Shown piece after piece: positions 7,976 through 15,923 of a stretch of 64,000 nucleotides of DNA (positions within the stretch are counted from its first letter, which is position 1; every line of letters starts with the position of its first letter). Made by a program: the position numbers and the translations under genes. Source of the stretch: Clostridium mobile (GTDB taxonomy: Bacteria > Bacillota > Clostridia > Clostridiales > Clostridiaceae); the NCBI RefSeq assembly GCF_018918285.1, contig NZ_JAHLQF010000003.1:310001-374000 (forward strand), in the 5' to 3' direction. Under the pieces are notes generated by a model, which did not search any database, was not told where the DNA came from, and worked only from the letters and a program-made list of their open reading frames with translations.

Positions 7976-8654
7976 ACTCTCTTTCTGCTTGAGATTTTCT
8001 CAAGTATATAGGAGCAAAGGTATGTATATCTTCACTTATATCAGATTTAATAAGATTTAATCCGATATCTCCTAAAGAGGAGGCCTTTACTACATTTAAG
8101 GAAGAAGGGGCAAAATAGATGTTTTTAAGAGAAGTATTTAACTTATCTTTAAACTTTTCAGTGCAATCTCCAATGAAGGTAATTTTTTCATCATAAGTGT
8201 TTAAAATAGAGATTAATTCTTCTATAGATATTGCAGAATAATCTATAAGGCATTCTAAAACACCATCGTTAAATCTGTATAAACATGTATAAACATTATC
8301 TCTTAATGCATCTAAAATAGGGCATATGATACCATCGGTATAAGCTAAGTTAAATGCAAGCCCATCTAAAGAAGAAACTGAAACAAAGGGCTTTCCTGTA
8401 CCTTCACTTAATCCTTTTATAGTAGCTGCACCTATCCTAAGACCTGTAAAAGATCCAGGACCTTTAGATACTACAAAACCATCTATATCTTGAATGGTAA
8501 GATTTAAGTTTTTTAAAAGATAATCTATCATAGGCATTAAAATAATAGAATGTTGTTTTTTATAATTAAAAACAACCTCTCCTAATAGCTTATTTTCGTC
8601 TAATATAGCACATGTAGCGCATTCTGTTGCAGAATCTAAACTTAATATTTTCAT
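7953..8654 (-). CDS. tsaB: tRNA t6A synthesis protein TsaB
   Basis: A 233-residue ASKHA-fold protein that partners TsaD and TsaE to transfer threonylcarbamoyl to A37 of ANN-decoding tRNAs. Family features are the N-terminal LSLDSATECATCAI and the central SKGPGSFTGLRIGAATIKGL, with no catalytic metal site as expected for TsaB. It overlaps tsaE by four bases (ATGA-type) and rimI by 23. Its catalytic partner tsaD is encoded separately at 23780. Confidence 0.95.
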   Translation of the reverse strand: MKILSLDSATECATCAILDENKLLGEVVFNYKKQHSIILMPMIDYLLKNLNLTIQDIDGFVVSKGPGSFTGLRIGAATIKGLSEGTGKPFVSVSSLDGLAFNLAYTDGIICPILDALRDNVYTCLYRFNDGVLECLIDYSAISIEELISILNTYDEKITFIGDCTEKFKDKLNTSLKNIYFAPSSLNVVKASSLGDIGLNLIKSDISEDIHTFAPIYLRKSQAEREYENKNGL

Positions 8655-9109
8655 AGTTTTATCTCCTTTATGTATTTATATCTATCTCCATAGTAATCTA
8701 TTGTTATCTTACGGTATTCGCTTTGTTCAGGGATTTTTTCAATTAGTATAGATATATGTTCTCTTGGTATAAGCTCATCTATATAATTTGCCCACTCAAT
8801 AATACTTACTCCATCAGAAAATATATATTCATCAAATCCAATGGCAGCAATTTCATCCGGATCATTTACCCTATATACATCGAAATGAAATAATTTTATT
8901 CTTCCAGAAGTATATTCATTTACTATATTGAAGGTAGGGCTTGTTATATAATCCTCTATATTCAAGCCTTTAGCAATACCTTTTGTCATATGGGTTTTAC
9001 CCGTCCCTAAATCTCCTATAAGGCATATAATGTCGCCTGGGCTGCAAAGTCTTCCTATTTGCTCACCTATATACAAAGTCTTATCAAGATCATCAACAAA
9101 AAATTCCAT
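8651..9109 (-). CDS. tsaE: tRNA t6A synthesis ATPase TsaE
   Basis: A 152-residue P-loop ATPase of the t6A machinery. Walker A is GDLGTGKT (about residues 32-39), followed by the ITSPTFNIVNEY motif and the FHFDVYRVNDPDE segment typical of TsaE. It is the first gene of the minus-strand tsaE-tsaB-rimI operon. The region upstream to 9251 contains no other gene. Confidence 0.96.
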   Translation of the reverse strand: MEFFVDDLDKTLYIGEQIGRLCSPGDIICLIGDLGTGKTHMTKGIAKGLNIEDYITSPTFNIVNEYTSGRIKLFHFDVYRVNDPDEIAAIGFDEYIFSDGVSIIEWANYIDELIPREHISILIEKIPEQSEYRKITIDYYGDRYKYIKEIKL

Positions 9110-9251
9110 ATATTAACCTGCTTTCTAGTATAGTTTTATTTCAAATATAATAGATACCCATAAAGGCATTTATATTAAATTTCGCTTTATAAACATATTT
9201 TAACCAATAAAACGAAAAAAGAAAAGGTAGCATTAAAGTTACCTTTCTCTA

Positions 9252-10496
9252 TTATAAATCATTATATCCAATTGTTTCTTTTAAATAGCCTAAAGCTTTA
9301 TAACATATTAAATATTTATCAGCCATATCATTCATTATTCTAAAGGTTTTTTCATGAGTGAAGCCTTTTTTATAAGGCCTGTCCTCTGTTAAAGCTTGAT
9401 ATATATCGCAAATTGCCATAATTCTAGATTCCTCACTTAATTCATGGGACTTTAAACCTCTAGGATATCCAGTACCATCTAACTTTTCGTGATGATTGCT
9501 TGCCCAATCGCTTATATCGGGAATATCTTCAATTCTATCTAAAATAATTTTAGAATAATAAACATGAGATTTAATAATATTGAATTCATCATTTGTTAAT
9601 CCAGAATTTTTATTTAATATTTTTATAGGGATGGCAAGTTTTCCTATATCGTGGAGCAAACCTGCAATTTTCATTTTTATGCATTTTTCCTCGTCGTATT
9701 TAAGATGTTTAGATACATTATAAGCTAATTCACCTATGTTAAGAGAATGAGAGGCTGTATGGTCATCTTTTTTATCTATTATATCAGAAAAAATATAAGC
9801 TACTTTTTCAAATTCGTATAGAGTTAAATTATGATTTATCTTTGGAGCTACATTATCTAAAATAAAATTCATAGAATTTAAATTCTCTAAGTTAAACCAA
9901 AATATATCCTTTCTAGAACATCTTAAAAAAGCTTCTGTAATGTTAGAAGGATATACTCTATTGTTATTTTCCTTAATCCACTGTACTATTCTGTCCTTTT
10001 GAACTAAGGAGGGTTGAGTTTCATTGAAAAGAAGTTCAATTAAATCTGATATTCTAATTATTTGGCTTTCAAAGGGGATATTTTCTCCACTTAGCTTTAA
10101 TGGCCCAGATCCATCGTAATTTTCGTGATGATAAAGTATAATATCAGATAAATTATTAAACAAAGGAAATTCCTTTGTTAAACTACTACCTATTATAGAA
10201 TGTTCATAAATAAAATCATTTGAATAGTGGCTAACGTTGAAGAAGTTAGTGGCACCTATATCGTGTAAAAGTGAAGAGATATAAACAGCTTGGAGTTTAT
10301 CCTGTGGTATATTTAATTCTTTTCCAATTTCTATAGCTATATAGCATGTTCTAAGTGAATGATTCATAAATTTATGTTTAGAATAATTTATATTAGTTAC
10401 TTCTTCTATTATATTTGTACCATCAACTGAACTCATTTGAGATAAATCTAAGGCAATGGATATGGCACGAATTACTTTATTTAAGCTAATTTCCAT
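9252..10496 (-). CDS. Tandem HD-GYP-type phosphohydrolase
   Basis: About 414 residues with two HD domains. The first has LLHDIG and YHHENYDGSGPL (GYP replaced by GSG). The second has LLHDIGKLAIP, HHEKLDGTGYP and RIMAICDIYQALTEDRPY, the standard HD-GYP set of cyclic-di-GMP phosphodiesterases. The start is set at ATG 10496 because GTGAGG lies six bases before it; an in-frame GTG at 10508 overlaps that SD. No membrane segment or sensor domain is seen. It could hydrolyse cyclic-di-GMP, which this organism senses at 48123-48196; the activity is inferred. Confidence 0.85.
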   Translation of the reverse strand: MEISLNKVIRAISIALDLSQMSSVDGTNIIEEVTNINYSKHKFMNHSLRTCYIAIEIGKELNIPQDKLQAVYISSLLHDIGATNFFNVSHYSNDFIYEHSIIGSSLTKEFPLFNNLSDIILYHHENYDGSGPLKLSGENIPFESQIIRISDLIELLFNETQPSLVQKDRIVQWIKENNNRVYPSNITEAFLRCSRKDIFWFNLENLNSMNFILDNVAPKINHNLTLYEFEKVAYIFSDIIDKKDDHTASHSLNIGELAYNVSKHLKYDEEKCIKMKIAGLLHDIGKLAIPIKILNKNSGLTNDEFNIIKSHVYYSKIILDRIEDIPDISDWASNHHEKLDGTGYPRGLKSHELSEESRIMAICDIYQALTEDRPYKKGFTHEKTFRIMNDMADKYLICYKALGYLKETIGYNDL

Positions 10497-10623
10497 AGGG
10501 TACCTCACAAAACTATATTCAAGATAATTTTACCATATAAAATGGTAAGAATAAACATTAATTTGCATTGGACATATTACTTATGTAAAATATATGTAGA
10601 TTCAATTTGTGAGGTGGAAAAAA

Positions 10624-11538
10624 TTGAAAAAAATTAAATATATAATTATTATGTTAATTTTTATCCTTTTATTATCTGGCTGTGAGAAAATAAATGAAGA
10701 TATTGAAATAAATTTAAAAGTAAGTAAAGGTAGCGATGTTGTATTAAATATAATGACTACAGATAAATTATTATATTTCATGACTAAAGATATAGTTGGA
10801 GATAAACATTTTGTTGATTTTATGTTTAAAAATAGAGAAGAAGAATTAAATTATGTTTTTTCACAAGATGCAATAAATAATATAAGTAAATATGATTTGT
10901 TTATATACAATGGTGGAGGATTAGAACCTTGGGCCAGTGATTTTGTAAATAAATTAAGTAAAGGTAAATTAGGAATAATAAATCTTTCAAGAGGAATAAA
11001 TATACTTTCATATAGTGATAATGTTAAATATAAAAAATATATTTTTAAAGAGAATCCTTACTATTGGATGAATATTGATAATTATAAAATAGCTCTTTTA
11101 AATATAAAAAACTCAATACAAGATAAAGATCCTAAAAATAGAGAATTTTATGAGAAAAACTTCGATAATATGGTAAAGGAATTGGAAGAATACGAGAAAA
11201 AAATAAAAGAACTATCTGCAAATTTAAAAGAAGCTGAGGTATATTACTCAGAAGAAGATTTAGAATATTTTTTGAAGTATTGCAATATAAAAGGAATTAA
11301 GATACCTAAAGGTAAGGGGTTAACGGAAGAAATTAAAGATGACAATACTAATAAAAATAGATTGTTTTTTTACTACAACGAAAGTGAACTAAAAAAGGCA
11401 GAGGAAAATATAAAAAAATATAATATGGTACCTATAAAGATTTTAATACACAAAGAAGATGCTCGTTACATTGATATAGTAAAATATAATGTTAATAGCT
11501 TAAATAAAGCAGTTTTATCAAATGGGGGTAACCAATAA
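10624..11538 (+). CDS. ZnuA-like metal-binding lipoprotein, degenerate ligand site
   Basis: A lipoprotein of about 304 residues. The start is TTG at 10624, preceded by GTGAGGTGG; the upstream in-frame GTG at 10609 is that SD. The signal peptide ends in the lipobox LLSGC. The body matches the TroA/ZnuA solute-binding fold: DKHFVDF, YNGGGLEPWASDF (compare NGLGLEPW), then NPYYWMNIDNYKIAL where family members have DPHxW, and a helix with FYEKNFDNMVKEL. The usual metal-binding His of DPHxW is therefore missing. There are no permease or ATPase genes nearby. It overlaps the zinc-ribbon gene as TAATG. Transport may have been replaced by sensing or chaperoning. Confidence 0.7.
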   Translation: MKKIKYIIIMLIFILLLSGCEKINEDIEINLKVSKGSDVVLNIMTTDKLLYFMTKDIVGDKHFVDFMFKNREEELNYVFSQDAINNISKYDLFIYNGGGLEPWASDFVNKLSKGKLGIINLSRGINILSYSDNVKYKKYIFKENPYYWMNIDNYKIALLNIKNSIQDKDPKNREFYEKNFDNMVKELEEYEKKIKELSANLKEAEVYYSEEDLEYFLKYCNIKGIKIPKGKGLTEEIKDDNTNKNRLFFYYNESELKKAEENIKKYNMVPIKILIHKEDARYIDIVKYNVNSLNKAVLSNGGNQ

Positions 11539-11915
11539 TGTTCTTTTTTGGAATAATGGGTATTGAGGAAAAGAAAAAAAGTATCAAACACATTCAAAAT
11601 ATAATATGTAAGAGCTGTGAGCGTATGTCTACATATGAATTGATTAAAGTATACACTGTTTTTCATTTCTTTTTTATACCTTTAGCTAAGTTTAATAAAA
11701 AATATTATGTAATTTCACGATGCTGCAATTCTATATTTGAAGTCCCACAGGACATGGGGGAGCTTATAGAGAGTGGCAAAGAAGTAACCATTGATGATTT
11801 TAATTTAAAAGAGTTATATGTTAATAGTAGAAGTGGTAACGTATGTAATTATTGCGGTGGAGTTATAGACAGATCCTTTCAGTTTTGTCCCCATTGCGGT
11901 AGAAAAGTTGACTAA
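11538..11915 (+). CDS. Zinc-ribbon protein
   Basis: A 125-residue protein whose ATG overlaps the stop of the ZnuA-like lipoprotein, so the two are translationally coupled. It has an N-terminal CKSC pair and SRCCN in the middle, and a C-terminal zinc ribbon CNYCGG...CPHCGRK. The central HFFFIPLAKFNKKYYVISRCC stretch is typical of zinc-ribbon_15 proteins found near membranes, though no clear transmembrane helix is present. The function is unknown; the pairing with a zinc-type binding protein suggests a role in metal handling. Confidence 0.75.
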   Translation: MFFFGIMGIEEKKKSIKHIQNIICKSCERMSTYELIKVYTVFHFFFIPLAKFNKKYYVISRCCNSIFEVPQDMGELIESGKEVTIDDFNLKELYVNSRSGNVCNYCGGVIDRSFQFCPHCGRKVD

Positions 11916-12004
11916 GTATAATGTTTGTTAGTGATTAATGATGAAAGAGATATAACTATTATTATTTACTTGTTGCATAGTAGTAAACAGTAGCAAAAAA
12001 TCCC

Positions 12005-12033
12005 TTGACAGCATGGCTTTTTTATAATATAAT
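12005..12033 (+). promoter_or_regulatory. Sigma-A promoter of tRNA-Trp
   Basis: TTGACA at 12005-12010 and TATAAT at 12028-12033 are both perfect consensus hexamers, separated by 17 bases. The tRNA begins about 60 bases downstream, consistent with a short 5' leader removed by RNase P. Confidence 0.9.
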
Positions 12034-12094
12034 AACCCTTGTCAGTAGTCGTTACAGCAGAAATTCTAAAAAGTTGTAAAGTGCTGATGAATAT

Positions 12095-12170
12095 AGGGGT
12101 ATAGCTCAATTGGTAGAGTAGCGGTCTCCAAAACCGTTGGTTCCGGGTTCAAGTCCTCGTGCCCCTGCCA
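12095..12170 (+). tRNA. trnW: tRNA-Trp (CCA anticodon)
   Basis: A 76-base cloverleaf. The acceptor AGGGGTA pairs with TGCCCCT (one G-U), the discriminator is G, and the 3' CCA is encoded. The D-loop is AGCTCAATTGGTAGAGT, the anticodon loop TCTCCAAAA gives CCA, and the T-arm contains GGTTCAAGTCC. It is a single gene, preceded by a consensus promoter and followed by a terminator at 12178-12214. Confidence 0.98.
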
Positions 12171-12177
12171 AAACGAA

Positions 12178-12214
12178 AATCCAGTAGAATTAATAGTTCT
12201 GCTGGATTTTTTAT
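12178..12214 (+). terminator. Terminator of tRNA-Trp
   Basis: AATCCAGTAGAA at 12178-12189 pairs with TTCTGCTGGATT at 12197-12208 (one G-U) and runs into TTTTTATTTTT. Confidence 0.88.
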
Positions 12215-12231
12215 TTTTAAACATTTTTATT

Positions 12232-12270
12232 AAGTAGCTTTGCCAATTGCGGCACTGGCTACTTTTTTAT
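12232..12270 (+). terminator. Second terminator-like hairpin before the ECF sigma gene
   Basis: AAGTAGC at 12232-12238 pairs with GCTACTT at 12258-12264 and is followed by TTTTATTTC. There is no gene between it and the tRNA terminator, so it is either a backup terminator or a remnant of a lost gene. Confidence 0.5.
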
Positions 12271-12315
12271 TTCTTTTATTAGTATGATTATCATTTTTAA
12301 AATGGTGAAAACAGG

Positions 12316-12344
12316 TGCAACTTTTAAGCAATGTTGCCCGTCTA
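12316..12344 (+). promoter_or_regulatory. ECF-type promoter, probably autoregulatory
   Basis: TGCAAC at 12316-12321 and CGTCTA at 12339-12344, spaced by 17 bases, match the -35 (AAC) and -10 (CGTC) signature of ECF sigma promoters. It lies 52 bases before an ECF sigma gene, the usual place for autoregulation. Because that sigma gene has lost region 4, the site may now be an orphan. Confidence 0.6.
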
Positions 12345-12395
12345 ATGTGTGAATTCAAAGACAATCCAGGTTGTTTGTATGAAAGGAGATAAAGA

Positions 12396-12836
12396 ATGGA
12401 GAACGCTGACATCAGTGAAATAAGAGATATGGAAATTAATAGCAAAAAAACCTCAGAAGAGAATATAGTGAAAAGTGCTATAAAAGGCAATAAGGAAGAT
12501 TTTGTATCTCTCATAGAAATATATAAAGAGTACCTTTATAAAACAGCTTACTTATACGTGAAAAATCAACATGACGCGTCAGATATATATCAGGAAACAA
12601 TTTATAAAGCATTTATAAGCATTCATAAGCTAAAAAAGCCTGAATATTTTAAGACTTGGATAACGAAAATTTTAATCAATAACATTAATGACAAGTTTCG
12701 AAAAAGTAGTAAAGTGGTTCTTATGGATGATAATGAATATCTAACAAATTGCCATGACACTATAGATACAATATCCAGCATTGACCTATATAACGCCATA
12801 GATAATTTGGGTGGCAAACATAAAACTTCCAGATAA
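12396..12836 (+). pseudogene. ECF sigma factor truncated before region 4
   Basis: 146 residues. Sigma region 2 is intact: DFVSLIEIYKEYLYKTAYLY, the core-binding DASDIYQETIYKAF and the -10-reading KTWITKILINNINDKFRK. Region 4, which binds the -35 box, should follow LYNAIDNL, but the frame ends there with GGKHKTSR. The anti-sigma gene begins in another frame inside the last 26 bases. Intact relatives are about 165-190 residues and are followed by a separate anti-sigma gene. This looks like an internal deletion that fused the two genes. It may be inactive, or region 2 may still bind core polymerase. Confidence 0.75.
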
Positions 12837-13749
12837 CATAGATTTATTAACTGCAAATGCCATCAAAAAAGGCGAAGAATACAAGAATAATAAAGCTGTG
12901 CATAGAAGGATACTTGCTACAGCGGCATCAATTTGTTTAGTTTTTACTATTGGGATTACTTCATTATGCGTAGCTGCTGAAGCTTTTGAATTTGGGGGCA
13001 ATGTATTTAAAGAAATAAAGGAACTTGTTGGATTACGAGGAGGTAGTCAAGGAACTGAACTTATAAACAAAACAACCACTAAAAACGGAGTTAGTTTAAC
13101 ATTACAAGATGTCATTTGTGATGAGTATGGGGTCTATGTATCTTTTATCGTAAAAAGCAAGAAACCATTTATCAATACTAATGACTCTCAATTATTATTA
13201 AATGATAACTATGCAAGAACCAGTTTCCACAAAGGTAATTTAGATACAGGAGGCATAGCAGGACTTGAAGGAAAATTTATAGATGAGAATACTTTTATAG
13301 GAGTAGAAACATATTTATTTACAGACCTAAAAACAAAAGTACCTGAAAATTTTACATTAAATATAAAGATTGGCGCAATCCCATTAAATAGCGTAGAAGA
13401 CAACAGTATTATTCGTGGAAATTGGAAATTCTCTGTCCCTGTTGAATTAAACGGTGATGGAGTAAAGGTAATAACTCCTTCTATAAGAAACAATAATATT
13501 TCTATAAAAAAGGTAACATTAAGCAAGCTTAATACATTCATAGAAGTAGAACTGCCAATAAGTTTGAGAGAGGAAAGAGTTACGCTTATAACAGATAAGG
13601 GAGTTCTTATAGATACTATATCAACTACGACTGAGGAAAATAATGGTAAGATAATGGTAGGTCAAAGGTTCAAGGGAATTCCTGATGATACTGATAGTTT
13701 GATACTTAGCTTTGGAGATACGGAAAGTATAACAATAAATATTAGATAA
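12811..13749 (+). CDS. DUF4179 anti-sigma-like membrane protein
   Basis: About 312 residues. A short cytoplasmic part beginning IKLPDNIDLLTANAIKKG is followed by one transmembrane helix (about residues 30-52, ILATAASICLVFTIGIT) and a large outside domain of the DUF4179 type. Such proteins are the partner of an adjacent ECF sigma factor. The assigned GTG at 12811 has no SD and lies inside the truncated sigma frame, so the native start appears to have been lost. Translation may depend on coupling or may be weak. Confidence 0.7.
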   Translation: MANIKLPDNIDLLTANAIKKGEEYKNNKAVHRRILATAASICLVFTIGITSLCVAAEAFEFGGNVFKEIKELVGLRGGSQGTELINKTTTKNGVSLTLQDVICDEYGVYVSFIVKSKKPFINTNDSQLLLNDNYARTSFHKGNLDTGGIAGLEGKFIDENTFIGVETYLFTDLKTKVPENFTLNIKIGAIPLNSVEDNSIIRGNWKFSVPVELNGDGVKVITPSIRNNNISIKKVTLSKLNTFIEVELPISLREERVTLITDKGVLIDTISTTTEENNGKIMVGQRFKGIPDDTDSLILSFGDTESITINIR

Positions 13750-13884
13750 TAATATAAGTAATGTTATTAATGAGGCCAATATATTTAAGTTCTAACACAA
13801 TTTAGCAAATATACTATAGAGAGTTTGAAGATTTATATATACATGATGTAAAAGAAATACTTAAAAGTGAATTTTGACAAACAA

Positions 13885-13926
13885 AAATCTCCTGGTATTA
13901 GAAAGAAGTACCAGGAGATTTTTTAT
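13885..13926 (+). terminator. Terminator after DUF4179 gene
   Basis: AAATCTCCTGGTA at 13885-13897 pairs perfectly with TACCAGGAGATTT at 13909-13921 and is followed by TTTTATTT. The rest of the 13750-14109 gap is AT-rich, and I see no convincing gene or RNA in it. Confidence 0.88.
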
Positions 13927-14109
13927 TTGGATAAAAGAAGGCTATACTCAGTTAGTTGGAATATTTTTATATTACATATATATACAATAAAACATAAACG
14001 TGGTAAAATATATTTATAAATATTTTGTTGAAATTTGTAGAAAAATATTTAATTATATTAAATTAATGAAAGTAAGTTATGGAAAAAATTTAAAAAAGGA
14101 GCTGAAAAT

Positions 14110-15828
14110 ATGAATGTATTAAAAAAATTAAAAATCCGGACCAAATTATTGTTATCCTATTTTATTTTAGTAGTTACCATTATCTTTATAGGTGGTGTAG
14201 GAATTTCCAGTATAAGAAAAGTCAATAATAACTCCTATGACATGTATAATATTAATTTAAAGAGTGTAGATTATTTATATTCTCTTAATACTAACTTATT
14301 AAATTTACGTGGAGAACTTCAAGATTTAATATTTATGAATGATGGGGATAGTAAAAGTAAGGAAGAAAAAATAAGCAATATCGAAAAGTTAAAAGAAGAA
14401 AATACTAGACTAATAAACCAGTATGAAAAAGGCAATTTAATGGATTGGGAAAAAGAGAATTGGGGAAATTTTAAAGAAAAGTTAGAGCGATATAGAGATA
14501 TAAGAGAGAATGCTATAGAGTTAGTAAAGAAAAATAAATACAGTGATGCTCAAAAAGGTTGGTCAGATATAATGGCACTTAGAGCTGATATGGCAAACGA
14601 ATTAAATAAAATTATCCAGATGAACTTGGATCAGGCCCAAAAATCTGATGAAAATAATTCCTTAATATATAAAAATGTTACCATTATAATGTATTCATCA
14701 ATTATATTTACTATTTTAGTAGCGATTATATTAGCGCTATTTATATCAAAATATATAGCTAATTCAATTAATAAAGGGCTAAATTTTGCAGAAGCTATTA
14801 GTAATGGAGATTTAACTTATGAAATTAATATTAGCTCTAAAGATGAATTTGGACAACTTTCTAATGCTTTAAATAATGCAAGAAATAGTATAAAGACATT
14901 AATCATGGAGATTACAGGTGAATCTCATAATATGTCCATGGCCAGTGAAGAATTGTATAATACAACTAAAAATATTAGTTTGAAAATGAACAGCATTAAT
15001 GATTTTACCAAAGAAATTGTAAAGGATACACAAGAAGCTAGTGCTGTAACTGAAGAAATTTCTGCATCAGTAGAAGAGATAAATGCAGGAATAAATGATT
15101 TATCTAATAAAGCCGTAAATGGAAGTAACCAATCTTTAAATATTAAGAATAGAGCAGAAAGTATAAGGATAAAGGGGATATCATCGAAAGAATTAACGGA
15201 TAAAATATATGATGTCAAATATGAAGACATAACAAAAGCTATAGAAGAAGGAAAAGTAGTAGAAGATATAAAAGTTATGGCAGATTCTATAGCGCAGATA
15301 GCAGAACAGACAAATTTATTAGCACTTAATGCAGCTATAGAAGCAGCAAGAGCTGGTGAAAAGGGAAAAGGGTTTGCAGTAGTAGCAGATGAAATTAGAA
15401 AGCTTGCAGAACAGTCCTCAAGTAATGTAAAAAGCATAAAAGATGTAATAGAAAAAGTACAAAATGCATTTAAGAATATATCAATAAATTCTCAAGACTT
15501 ATTAGAATTTGTTGATAATAATGTTAAAGAAGGGTACCAGCTATTAGTTGATACTGGTAATAGTTATGAGCAGGATGCTAGATTTGTTAATGACATGTCA
15601 GAGGACATAGCGGCGATGACAGAAGAAATAAATTCAACAGTGGATGAAATAACGAAAGTAATACAAAATATAGCTTCCTCTGCACAATCTACATCTTCAA
15701 ACTCTAGTGAAATAATGAATAATGTATCATCAACCACTCAGTCCATAGAACAAGTAGTTGAATCTGCTGAAAATCAAGCAGAATTATCTCAACGTTTAAA
15801 TCAATTAGTAAATAAATTTAAATTATAA
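14110..15828 (+). CDS. Methyl-accepting chemotaxis protein
   Basis: A 572-residue transmembrane chemoreceptor. TM1 is at about residues 13-33. A four-helix-bundle type extracellular sensor follows to about 190, then TM2 at about 192-214, a HAMP domain ([14 protein letters not shown]...[10 protein letters not shown]), and a long cytoplasmic coiled coil. The invariant tip is [19 protein letters not shown], continuing [19 protein letters not shown]. The ligand is unknown. It is a single-gene unit with AAAGGAGCTG before the ATG and a terminator behind. No che genes are nearby. Confidence 0.95.
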   Translation: MNVLKKLKIRTKLLLSYFILVVTIIFIGGVGISSIRKVNNNSYDMYNINLKSVDYLYSLNTNLLNLRGELQDLIFMNDGDSKSKEEKISNIEKLKEENTRLINQYEKGNLMDWEKENWGNFKEKLERYRDIRENAIELVKKNKYSDAQKGWSDIMALRADMANELNKIIQMNLDQAQKSDENNSLIYKNVTIIMYSSIIFTILVAIILALFISKYIANSINKGLNFAEAISNGDLTYEINISSKDEFGQLSNALNNARNSIKTLIMEITGESHNMSMASEELYNTTKNISLKMNSINDFTKEIVKDTQEASAVTEEISASVEEINAGINDLSNKAVNGSNQSLNIKNRAESIRIKGISSKELTDKIYDVKYEDITKAIEEGKVVEDIKVMADSIAQIAEQTNLLALNAAIEAARAGEKGKGFAVVADEIRKLAEQSSSNVKSIKDVIEKVQNAFKNISINSQDLLEFVDNNVKEGYQLLVDTGNSYEQDARFVNDMSEDIAAMTEEINSTVDEITKVIQNIASSAQSTSSNSSEIMNNVSSTTQSIEQVVESAENQAELSQRLNQLVNKFKL

Positions 15829-15833
15829 TTAAC

Positions 15834-15862
15834 AGGCGTTTCTTTAAGAAACGCCTTTATAT
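15834..15862 (+). terminator. Terminator of the chemoreceptor gene
   Basis: AGGCGTTTCTT at 15834-15844 and AAGAAACGCCT at 15846-15856 form a perfect stem with a minimal loop, followed by TTATATATTTT. Confidence 0.85.
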
Positions 15863-15923
15863 ATTTTGATACTTAATGTATAAAAACTAGTTATAGTAAA
15901 AAACTACTAATGGGTGAATTGAT

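Noticed and set aside
13750-13884. Short frame ending in a charged tail (EFEDLYIHDVKEILKSEF) after the DUF4179 gene
   Set aside because: No start, no SD and only 23 codons between stops; insufficient to call a gene remnant.
14925-15437. Minus-strand open frame of 170 codons inside the chemoreceptor gene
   Set aside because: It is the antisense shadow of the conserved chemoreceptor signalling domain, with no SD and Ser/Leu-rich low-complexity translation. The 258-codon minus frame at 54344-55120 inside pilC was rejected for the same reason.
15877-15910. Possible sigma-G promoter before gerKA
   Set aside because: TGTATA and CTACTA boxes are present, but the spacing of about 20 bases and weak matches do not support it.
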